Source of the DNA: RGIG5952 sp045603485
Lineage (GTDB): Bacteria > Verrucomicrobiota > Kiritimatiellia > RFP12 > JAAYLN01
Assembly: GCA_045603485.1 (NCBI GenBank)
Contig: JAZUMF010000095.1
Span: 1 to 64,000, forward strand
Direction of reading: 5' to 3'
DNA length: 64,000 nucleotides
Shown piece after piece: positions 9,187 through 15,378 of this stretch (its first letter is position 1; each line of letters begins with the position of its first letter). The notes under the pieces are model-generated. The model saw only the letters and a list, made by a program, of their open reading frames with translations. It was not told where the DNA came from and searched no databases. Position numbers and translations under genes: made by a program.

Positions 9187-10310
9187 TACTTCACCTCATC
9201 ACGTTCACGATTTCGCGCCGACGCTTTCTTAGCGCGTTTCGTTTTACCGACCTCTTTTTTCACCTCAAGCCTCGCCTCCTCAATGGCCATACGTTCGCGA
9301 CGAAGTTCAGCTATAAGTTCCTGTTCGGTGGGAAGGTGGAGTTTATACTTGGCGGCAAAAATGCGCTTATTATGCAAAGGCAATATATAGCGAACAAGGT
9401 CTGCTCCTTTATCTGTACAAAGCACAATTCCTATCGGAGGATTGTCGCCGGGATTCATGAGTTTCCGTTCGTAATAGTTTACGTACATTTGCATTTGACC
9501 TAAATCAGCATGAGTAAGCTCTTCTGTTTTAAGGTCACATAAAACAAAGCATCGCAGAACATAATTGTAGAACACCAAGTCGACATGATAAGATTTGCCA
9601 TCAAGCGTCAGCCGCTTCTGACGAGCTACTAACGCAAATCCTCGGCCAAGCTCCATCATAAATTTCTCAAAATGGGTAATAAGCAAATTCTCCAAATCTT
9701 TCTCTAAATACTTTTCGCTTTCATCCAACCCGAGAAATTCAAGTACCAACGGATCTCGTATCACACTCTGCGGAGTCATTTTATCAATCGGTTTAAGCGG
9801 CACAATATCCGCATTTTTTCCGCCGCGCTTCTTCGCCCGATTCTCGATCAATCTTTCGTAATAAAAGGAATTAATCTGACGCTGAAGCTCGCGTACGCTC
9901 CAAAGAGACTTTCTCGCCTCTTCAAGATAATACGCTCGCGCTTCCTCATTCTCCACAGAAATCAACAACCTGTAATGACTCCAACTCAATTGTTCACACA
10001 GTGTGTGAACTTTTTGAAATGCCAAGTAGAACCTACGCATGTAAAATAAATTCACCCGAGTAAACCCAGCCCCAAGGTCCTGCGTAAGCTTCACAGATAA
10101 TTCGTCTATTAACTTATCGCCATACGCCGCCTTGACTTCACCACCCTGTTTTTCAACAATCATTTTACCGACTAACCAATAAGCCTTAACCATTGCGAAA
10201 TTGGCCGTCTTATGCACGAACTGACGAGCTGCGACAAAAACATCGCGCACCTGCTCATAAAAGCCAGGTTCTGCCTTAACTGCAACGCATTTCTTCTTAG
10301 CCACCTTCAT
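9186..10310 (-). CDS. YhcG/DUF1016 family PDDEXK nuclease
   Basis: A 374-residue protein, first gene of the seven-gene operon. The N-terminal DUF1016_N domain (about residues 15-150, with LSWSHYRLLISVENEEARAYY) precedes a PDDEXK nuclease domain (about 190-345) containing YHVDLVFYN and FVLCDLKTEELTHADLGQM, which supply the D...(D)xK core. The family is widespread in defence islands and linked to RNA or DNA cleavage. A lysine/arginine-rich tail follows. Its start lies 6 nt downstream of a 309-bp leader module that also precedes an unrelated remnant 1.5 kb away. Confidence 0.9.
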   Translation of the reverse strand: MKVAKKKCVAVKAEPGFYEQVRDVFVAARQFVHKTANFAMVKAYWLVGKMIVEKQGGEVKAAYGDKLIDELSVKLTQDLGAGFTRVNLFYMRRFYLAFQKVHTLCEQLSWSHYRLLISVENEEARAYYLEEARKSLWSVRELQRQINSFYYERLIENRAKKRGGKNADIVPLKPIDKMTPQSVIRDPLVLEFLGLDESEKYLEKDLENLLITHFEKFMMELGRGFALVARQKRLTLDGKSYHVDLVFYNYVLRCFVLCDLKTEELTHADLGQMQMYVNYYERKLMNPGDNPPIGIVLCTDKGADLVRYILPLHNKRIFAAKYKLHLPTEQELIAELRRERMAIEEARLEVKKEVGKTKRAKKASARNRERDEVK

Positions 10311-10436
10311 TCCACTTTTCCCATCGCCCTTTCAGCCATAATTCCAAGCACAAAAAACACGCCTCTTCATTCCGTGTATTCAGTGTATTCCGTGGTTAAA
10401 AATATTTTAGCGACCCCTTCTTAATAACGGGCATCG

Positions 10437-10488
10437 CCCTGCTATGCGCAGGATGGAGGCTCAAGAGGCCTAAAAACGCATAGCAGGG
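10437..10488 (-). promoter_or_regulatory. structured 5' UTR hairpin upstream of yhcG
   Basis: A perfect 12-bp stem (CCCTGCTATGCG / CGCATAGCAGGG) with a 28-nt loop that itself holds an AGGC/GCCT pairing. Outer GGGC/GCCC bases can extend it. No U-tract follows, so it is not a simple terminator. It is preserved without change in both leader copies (second at 11940-11991), suggesting a regulatory or transcript-stabilising role. Confidence 0.6.
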
Positions 10489-10577
10489 TTAGCCCAAAAT
10501 TGACTTCTCAAAAATTCTCTCTACACGTGCTCTAGACACGCAACAATAATACATCATTGCATTATCTATATGCAAGT

Positions 10578-10586
10578 ATTATAGCA
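10578..10586 (-). promoter_or_regulatory. extended -10 promoter of the yhcG restriction operon
   Basis: On the minus strand the sequence reads TGCTATAAT, an extended -10 element with a perfect hexamer. No good -35 is visible, as expected for extended -10 promoters. It gives a 5' UTR of about 260 nt before yhcG that includes the hairpin at 10437-10488. The same element occurs at 12081-12089 in the second copy. Confidence 0.55.
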
Positions 10587-10651
10587 TTTTTAACCACAAA
10601 ATACGCAAAAAAATTTGAAAAGTTTGAACACCTACCAAACCTTATGAATCA

Positions 10652-11659
10652 TCACTCCTTCACAACCCACAAACCCGCCTTATCCGAACCTTTGCGGACA
10701 ATAAAACCTTTCTTTTTGAGGGAGGTTAGAAGTCTCTCGGCTTGGCGCGTCGAAATCGAATACGTTTCGGCAATTCTGGCTGCGGTCAGTGTTCCATCAA
10801 GACGAAGAAGCTCAATCAAATCGCGCTCACGTGCGGAAAGTTTTACACCGACATTTACACCGACATTTACACCGACATTTTTCTTTTTGACATCTCCCTT
10901 GGTCTTTATAGTCTCAAGGATACGCTCAAGCATAAAGTCAATGAATGGTTCAGCATTCCCAAGCAATGAAGCCCGACGAATGGCAAGGTAGTAGCCGCTT
11001 TGGTTCTCCCAAACAATATTCTCTATCGGAGCGGCATAGAATGCCTCTCGCCATTTGCCTAAGATAGCCGTCTGCCAATATCTGCCTGTGCGTCCATTGC
11101 CATCAGCGAATGGATGAATGAACTCAAATTCGTAATGAAATACACAGCTCTTTACCAAAGGGTGCGCTCCGGATTCATTAAGCCACTTAAAGAGGGACTT
11201 TATAAGTGTCGGCACTTGTTCTGCTTTAGGTGCCATATGTATGACATTCCCAGCTCCATCCACAACGCCTACAGATTTCTTTCTGAAAGCTCCAGCCTCA
11301 TCAACAAGGCCGCCCATCATAAGCTTGTGAACCTTCAGAAGATCTTTGACTTTATATGGATCTACATTTTCAATTTGTTCGTATGCCGCCGCAGCACCGA
11401 GAACCTCGTCTATTTCCTTTTGGGGAGCAACAACCCGCCTTCCCTCAAGAACCGCAGTTATCTGTTCCTCCGAGAGTGTGTTGCCCTCAATGGCAGTAGA
11501 GCCACGAATTGTCTTCACGCGGTTTATCTTTCTAAGTCGCAGCCCGTCAGCGCCTGACATTGTGACGTTATACCTCTCAATCGCCGCGGAAATCTCTGCA
11601 ATAAGATTTATCGCCTCTTCACTAACGGTATATGGAGGATTGTATTTTTGCGAACTCAT
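10652..11659 (-). CDS. Fic family protein with C-terminal winged helix
   Basis: A 335-residue Fic protein. The active-site motif HPFADGNGRTGR is complete (catalytic His, P-loop-like anion site) and the N-terminal part has the inhibitory helix motif STAIEGN, which blocks ATP binding in this class. Fic enzymes usually transfer AMP to protein hydroxyls. After the Fic core comes a repetitive linker NVGVNVGVNVGV and a winged-helix domain (LDGTLTAARIAETYSISTRQAERLL), suggesting DNA binding and autoregulation. It lies between the two leader repeats, 27 nt upstream of copy 1 in transcription order, and may be a mobile cassette. Confidence 0.92.
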   Translation of the reverse strand: MSSQKYNPPYTVSEEAINLIAEISAAIERYNVTMSGADGLRLRKINRVKTIRGSTAIEGNTLSEEQITAVLEGRRVVAPQKEIDEVLGAAAAYEQIENVDPYKVKDLLKVHKLMMGGLVDEAGAFRKKSVGVVDGAGNVIHMAPKAEQVPTLIKSLFKWLNESGAHPLVKSCVFHYEFEFIHPFADGNGRTGRYWQTAILGKWREAFYAAPIENIVWENQSGYYLAIRRASLLGNAEPFIDFMLERILETIKTKGDVKKKNVGVNVGVNVGVKLSARERDLIELLRLDGTLTAARIAETYSISTRQAERLLTSLKKKGFIVRKGSDKAGLWVVKE

Positions 11660-11690
11660 TGCTCATTCCATCCTGCTTCTGTTTTCCGTT

Positions 11691-11819
11691 TTAAAACCGT
11701 AAACCGCAATTCGTTAAAATCGGCCCATGCATATCAAGCGCAGAGACATAGGACGCGGCCTTACCACTCCCATCCGTATTCGTCGAAAAGATAAAATCTG
11801 TAAAAGATTGCCGAATCAT
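11691..11819 (-). pseudogene. truncated remnant of a defence-type gene after the leader module
   Basis: An ATG at 11819 sits at the exact edge of leader copy 2 and opens a 42-codon frame, ending in TAA at 11691. It includes FTDFIFSTNTDGSGKAASYV followed by SALD, which resembles the N-terminus of some HNH or other restriction-type proteins (weak memory match). The frame stops 31 nt before the Fic start. I read it as the 5' stump of a gene once expressed from this leader and replaced or deleted when the Fic gene arrived. Confidence 0.35.
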
Positions 11820-12127
11820 TTTCCCATCGCTCTTCCAGCCATAATTCCAAGCACAAAAAACACGCTTCTTCATTCCGTGTATTCAGTGTATTCCGTGGTT
11901 AAAAATATTTTAGCGACCCCTTCTTAAAAACGGGCATCGCCCTGCTATGCGCAAGATGGAGGCTCAAGAGGCCTAAAAACGCATAGCAGGGTTAGCCCAA
12001 AATTGACTTCTCAAAAATTCTCTCTTCGCGTGCTCCAAGCACGCAACAATAATACATCATTGCATTATCTATATGCAAGTATTATAGCATTTTTAATCAC
12101 AAAATACGCGAAAAAATTTGAAAAGTT
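11819..12127. repeat. 309-bp leader module, copy 2
   Basis: Second copy of the module at 10316-10624, about 96% identical over its full length. It contains the minus-strand extended -10 (TGCTATAAT, 12081-12089) and the 12-bp hairpin at 11940-11991, and it ends at the ATG of the truncated remnant. The pair of direct repeats brackets the Fic gene, so homologous recombination between them would delete Fic. Confidence 0.9.
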
Positions 12128-12257
12128 CGTGTTAAGTTCGAGTTCAAAGTCCAAGTTCGAGAAAGGAATAGTAAACATCCATTCTCGAACTCCAACTCAA
12201 ACCTCCAACTAAAAAACTCAAAGACGGGCAGAAAATCGCTCTACCAAATAATGCACT

Positions 12258-12335
12258 TGCACATTTTTGACGGATTCTCACGCAAGAATTGCACATTTTT
12301 GACAGACCTTTGGAGCTACTATGCACATTTTTGTC
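12258..12335. mobile_element. three 14-bp repeats at exact 32-bp period, transposon-end-like
   Basis: TGCACATTTTTGAC at 12258-12271 and 12290-12303, and TGCACATTTTTGTC at 12322-12335, spaced exactly 32 bp. On the minus strand the unit reads GTCAAAAATGTGCA. Multiple phased binding sites of this look are typical of IS21-family and Tn7-like ends. No transposase gene is nearby, so this is probably a solo or decayed end. Family assignment is inference. Confidence 0.45.
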
Positions 12336-12427
12336 CGCAATTTATTAAAATCGAGAAGGACTGTCCCTATAAAAGTTTTAAGATTGGAAACAACCTGGAC
12401 AACTGGTAAAAACAACTTTTAAGAGGT

Positions 12428-12533
12428 GCGCGGGCTAACATGCCCGCGCTCATCTACTTCAGCGTGGTCTTCAATTTTTGTTCTAATTGCTTTCAACAAT
12501 GAGAAAAATGGGCACGGGCGAGTTAGCCCGTGC
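12428..12533. repeat. two GC-rich hairpins in an AT-rich intergenic region
   Basis: GCGCGGGC-taacat-GCCCGCGC (12428-12449) and GCACGGGC-gagtta-GCCCGTGC (12512-12533), both perfect 8-bp stems with 6-nt loops built on the same GGGC/GCCC core. They resemble a REP-type pair. No U-tract follows either one. Confidence 0.5.
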
Positions 12534-12591
12534 GTCTAAGGTAAGTTGTTTCAAATAAGTTGTTTCCAATTAATAAAGACCATTAGACTTG

Positions 12592-12656
12592 TGAGACTTC
12601 GGTCTCAAGACATAAGGCTTCTAGGAATCTTGTGTGGACGGGCAATTAAACTTGCC
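12592..12656 (+). ncRNA. possible small structured RNA (three adjacent hairpins)
   Basis: Three stems follow each other almost without gap: TGAGAC-TTCG-GTCTCA (12592-12607, a UUCG tetraloop), ACATAAG/CTTGTGT (12610-12635, one G-U pair) and GGCAA/TTGCC (12641-12656). Nothing coding is visible here. No strong promoter or terminator was found; apart from these elements 12128-12834 holds only a 10-bp inverted repeat (12154-12163 / 12182-12191). Confidence 0.3.
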
Positions 12657-12834
12657 AGACTCAAAGCTATTGTCTCAAATGGTGATTATTAGCCTACAAC
12701 TGCCGAATTTAGATTCATATATGTATTTTCGCTACGTACAACCAAGAAAACTAACGCCATAGACTATGCAAAGGCGTTTGACTCTGCATAAAAACAAAAC
12801 GTTTACTGATAACAATGCTCCTAAAAACGCACTC

Positions 12835-12863
12835 TTGAAACAATTTCATAAAAAGTGTAAAAT
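12835..12863 (+). promoter_or_regulatory. promoter of the AbiE-like pair
   Basis: TTGAAA (12835-12840), 17-nt spacer, TAAAAT (12858-12863), 27 nt upstream of the start codon, which has a GGAG ribosome-binding site in between. Confidence 0.6.
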
Positions 12864-12890
12864 ACCATTGTTTTCATTTTTGGAGAAACT

Positions 12891-13859
12891 ATGAAATTAT
12901 CATTATCACAAGTCAGAAATTATCTAAACAGACTTGGCATTAGCATAATAGCCGGAGAGTCCTTCGACTTAGGGAAAATTATGCCGCTGAATATAGCGAG
13001 ACACTATGATGCATTTAGTGCCAAAATTGCAAACGAGGAATGCATCATTATGCTTCCCCATAACGACGACACTTCTCCCGACGATATCGTCTTGCGTAAT
13101 ACAGCCTTACGCAATGCCCTTCTTCTTCGCCCTATCTTTGCCTTTTCCAGATTAGACAGAGAATTCGCTTCAACTCTCAAATCTGCAAAAATCGCATATA
13201 TCGTACCTTCTCGACAAGTATTCATCCCCCCAAGCGTAATACTGGAATCTGATCGGGCATATGCAGATGACGAAAAACCTCTTGGTGCACACCTTTCACC
13301 TTGGGCTCAAGTTGTGCTTCTTGATTGTCTCCTACATGAACAATTACCAGGCGTCGTGCAATTTTCAACACTTCGAGCACGATTAAAAATCACCCCGGTT
13401 AATTTATCACGTGCTGCACGAGAATTGGAACGCAGAGGTCTTGCAAGAATAATTCACCCTGGTAGAGACGCTGGAATTGAGTTTACTTTCGACAAAAAGA
13501 GAATATGGAACAAGGCTTCGCCCGTATTCGTCTCTCCGATACGATATAGCGTCAGAATCAAAGTAAAAGTCAAAGGAACCATCAAATCTGGCGTATCTGC
13601 GCTATCTGAAACCACAGATATTGGCGATAATAATTTTCTTACCCTCGCTCTTACAGCAAAGGAGGCGAAGAAGATTCCAACATCAAAATTGCTTCGCTAT
13701 GAAGGAGATGTAGTGGAAGCTTGGCGCTATGATCCTTTGCTCCTTAATGACAACAAGGATATAGTAGACCCGCTCTCTCTATGTATAACCCTTAAAGATT
13801 CTCCCGATCCTCGCATACAAATCGCCATTGAACAACTTTTGGAAAAAACACTATGGTAA
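12891..13859 (+). CDS. AbiEi-like winged-helix antitoxin/regulator
   Basis: A 322-residue protein with a helix-turn-helix-like stretch around residues 155-195 (FSTLRARLKITPVNLSRAAR, then ELERRGLARI), like MarR-type or AbiEi regulators. It overlaps the downstream nucleotidyltransferase by 7 nt, the arrangement of type IV toxin-antitoxin systems, in which the first gene encodes a DNA-binding antitoxin that represses the operon. It is longer than typical AbiEi antitoxins (about 200-280), and the C-terminal half (residues 200-322) is not recognised. Identification depends largely on the partner gene. Confidence 0.6.
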   Translation: MKLSLSQVRNYLNRLGISIIAGESFDLGKIMPLNIARHYDAFSAKIANEECIIMLPHNDDTSPDDIVLRNTALRNALLLRPIFAFSRLDREFASTLKSAKIAYIVPSRQVFIPPSVILESDRAYADDEKPLGAHLSPWAQVVLLDCLLHEQLPGVVQFSTLRARLKITPVNLSRAARELERRGLARIIHPGRDAGIEFTFDKKRIWNKASPVFVSPIRYSVRIKVKVKGTIKSGVSALSETTDIGDNNFLTLALTAKEAKKIPTSKLLRYEGDVVEAWRYDPLLLNDNKDIVDPLSLCITLKDSPDPRIQIAIEQLLEKTLW

Positions 13860-14626
13860 AAGGTTTTGACAAGTTTAAACAGTTCTTAGCCCCTCATTCG
13901 GAATCATTCATCATCATCGGTGGAACAGCCATGCAACTTCATGGTGAAGACGGGGGATTTACACCAAGGGTTACACAAGATATAGATATTCTCGTCATTG
14001 TCGAGGAAATGTCATCCGACTTTACTTCAGCATTCCATGCATTTCTGCGCGAGGGGCGCTATGAATGCTATATGGCAAAGAATCAAGACGGAACCAACAA
14101 GCCAAGATTCTACCGATTCATCAAACCGAAGAACGAGGCTTTTCCTGTAAGAATAGAGCTCCTATCTTCGCCATTGCTCCCGCCGCCAGATGGAATGAGT
14201 TATATGTCTCTCCCCGATGAACCAGAAGAAAGCATGAGTGCCATCGTGCTCGATAGAACATACTACGAGTTCGCACGAGCTAACACAACAACAATCAATG
14301 AAGTACCATGCTTAAACCGTGATGCTCTTATGGTATTTAAATCCGTCGCTTATCTAAACTTAATAAACGAATATGAAACAACTGGCAATCGGCTGAGACT
14401 CCACGACTCAAAAAAGCACCGCAAGGATGTGCTTGCACTTGCAGGAACTATCCCTCCAACCGATGTGTCTTCCGTACCAACTATGATATCGGAACGCCTG
14501 CGAGCTTTCGCAATGAGCATAGAATCGAATTCTACAGAATGGCAAAGCATTCTTGATTCCCTTGATGACCCAACTGGCAACATAGAGGACTACCTTTTTG
14601 CCTTCAAACACCACTTTGCGCTGTAG
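13853..14626 (+). CDS. AbiEii-like nucleotidyltransferase (putative type IV toxin)
   Basis: A 257-residue protein with the minimal nucleotidyltransferase signature: IIIGGTAMQLHG (GG-T) followed by TQDIDILV, giving the two metal-binding Asp residues. Proteins of this type (AbiEii/MenT) transfer nucleotides, for example to tRNA, and stop growth when not restrained. The conserved RLRLHDSKKHRKDVLALA near residue 180-195 resembles the region where such enzymes bind substrate. It is translationally coupled to the upstream wHTH gene, and its C-terminus ends 46 nt before a umuD remnant. Confidence 0.7.
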   Translation: MVKGFDKFKQFLAPHSESFIIIGGTAMQLHGEDGGFTPRVTQDIDILVIVEEMSSDFTSAFHAFLREGRYECYMAKNQDGTNKPRFYRFIKPKNEAFPVRIELLSSPLLPPPDGMSYMSLPDEPEESMSAIVLDRTYYEFARANTTTINEVPCLNRDALMVFKSVAYLNLINEYETTGNRLRLHDSKKHRKDVLALAGTIPPTDVSSVPTMISERLRAFAMSIESNSTEWQSILDSLDDPTGNIEDYLFAFKHHFAL

Positions 14627-14672
14627 GCTTGATGAATACTGCAAATGCTAACTTAAAAGGATTATCCTTTCA

Positions 14673-14792
14673 ATGAGTGCTAAACCAAAAATTTCAGGAT
14701 CGGTGGTCGCGGGGTTCCCCTCGCCAGCCGAGCAGTATCTTGAGCCGCCGCTTGATTTGAATGAATTTCTTATCAAGCGTCCGCAGGTCTGA
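14673..14792 (+). pseudogene. umuD: umuD 5' fragment
   Basis: A 39-codon frame whose residues 13-37 (AGFPSPAEQYLEPPLDLN, then EFLIKRP) match the N-terminus of UmuD (GFPSPAxxYxExxLDLNxLLIxxP), including the Ala-Gly self-cleavage site. The catalytic Ser/Lys domain is missing: the frame stops directly after this segment. It is a clear truncation of an SOS mutagenesis gene; no umuC is in the window. Confidence 0.8.
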
Positions 14793-14884
14793 ATATATGG
14801 TCAGGCGAAGCACCCAAACGAATCTTTAATTCCCAAAGAGGCACTCAGATAAGCGATATCTTCGGCGGCGGTAAAATCTGGTAA
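14789..14884 (+). pseudogene. 3' fragment of an unrecognised gene joined to the umuD stump
   Basis: Directly at the umuD break an open frame of 31 codons without its own start reads LNIWSGEAPKRIFNSQRG and TQISDIFGGGKIW then TAA. It looks like a genuine protein C-terminus, not random translation, but I do not recognise the family. The junction suggests a deletion that joined the 5' end of umuD to the 3' end of another gene. Confidence 0.35.
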
Positions 14885-14909
14885 ATTTCATCGGCAAAGA
14901 TTTTGCCCA

Positions 14910-14938
14910 TTGACACGGTTTAAAAGCTGTGATATTCT
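14910..14938 (+). promoter_or_regulatory. promoter of the ilv operon
   Basis: TTGACA (14910-14915), 17-nt spacer, TATTCT (14933-14938). The predicted start near 14945 gives a leader transcript of about 430 nt before ilvB containing two leader peptides and two intrinsic terminators. Confidence 0.75.
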
Positions 14939-14972
14939 AGAATCCCATTTTGAATTTGGAACAGACAGAACA

Positions 14973-15059
14973 ATGAAGCAGTTCTTCAACAGCATCAACG
15001 GCATTATTATTACCGTAATCGAGATTATCGGCTACGGTACGGTCGGTTGTTGTTGTTGA
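14973..15059 (+). CDS. ilv leader peptide 1
   Basis: A 28-codon frame, MKQFFNSINGIIITVIEIIG followed by YGTVGCCC. It has seven Ile and two Val codons and no Leu, as expected of a leader that senses charged tRNA-Ile/Val. It lies 35 nt after the predicted transcription start and is followed 23 nt later by an intrinsic terminator. The final three Cys codons (TGT repeats) are unusual. Confidence 0.8.
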   Translation: MKQFFNSINGIIITVIEIIGYGTVGCCC

Positions 15060-15082
15060 GCGGTGCTTTAGTTATGACGAAT

Positions 15083-15120
15083 AAACCTCTCATTGGCAAT
15101 CGGCCGGTGAGAGGTTTTTT
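15083..15120 (+). terminator. ilv attenuator terminator 1
   Basis: Perfect 10-bp stem AAACCTCTCA / TGAGAGGTTT (15083-15092, 15108-15117) with a 15-nt loop, running into a T-tract. It lies directly after leader peptide 1. Confidence 0.88.
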
Positions 15121-15139
15121 CTTTTTTTCGATTGAGAAA

Positions 15140-15283
15140 ATGAATACGACAATCTTTGAGAATGATTTCATCGCTAAGCCGGCACTTTGCGTGCGCGGTT
15201 CGGTTGTCGTATTCTTCGCCAGTGCCGTTATTATTATTGCCATTATCATCGTAATTATTATTGCGTATTCCGGCACGGCATAG
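15140..15283 (+). CDS. ilv leader peptide 2
   Basis: A 47-codon frame starting at the ATG at 15140. Its core, SVVVFFASAVIIIAIIIVII followed by IAYSGTA, holds three triplets of Ile codons plus a Val triplet, 11 Ile and 6 Val in all. It lies between the first and second terminators, so ribosome stalling here would control the second one. The frame stays open upstream to 15047, so it could also be reached from leader 1 by a frame change (speculative). Confidence 0.8.
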   Translation: MNTTIFENDFIAKPALCVRGSVVVFFASAVIIIAIIIVIIIAYSGTA

Positions 15284-15314
15284 AATCTAACAGGTCAGTC
15301 AAACAAAATCCAAG

Positions 15315-15349
15315 CCTGCCGGGGAAAAAAGTCCGGCAGGTTTTTTTTT
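15315..15349 (+). terminator. ilv attenuator terminator 2
   Basis: Perfect 8-bp GC-rich stem CCTGCCGG / CCGGCAGG (15315-15322, 15333-15340) with a 10-nt loop and a run of nine T. It sits 31 nt after leader peptide 2 and 30 nt before the ilvB start. Confidence 0.9.
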
Positions 15350-15378
15350 ATTCAACCGAAATGAAGGCAAGCGGAAAA

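Larger units (their letters stand above)
10316..10624. repeat. 309-bp leader module, copy 1
   Basis: Nearly identical (about 12 mismatches, no indel) to 11819-12127, at a constant offset of 1503 bp. It fills the non-coding stretch between the Fic gene and yhcG. On the minus strand it runs from a promoter (10578-10586) through a long hairpin (10437-10488) to within 6 nt of the yhcG start codon. It contains the phrase ACGGAATACACTGAATACA, a type of short intergenic repeat seen in many environmental genomes. Confidence 0.9.

Noticed and set aside
10316..12127. Insertion sequence carrying the Fic gene
   Set aside because: The 309-bp copies are direct repeats without terminal inverted ends or transposase; they behave as a duplicated leader.
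15187..15360. N-terminal extension of IlvB
   Set aside because: It would translate the leader 2 region in another frame and cross terminator 2; homology starts at MKKSGASVV.
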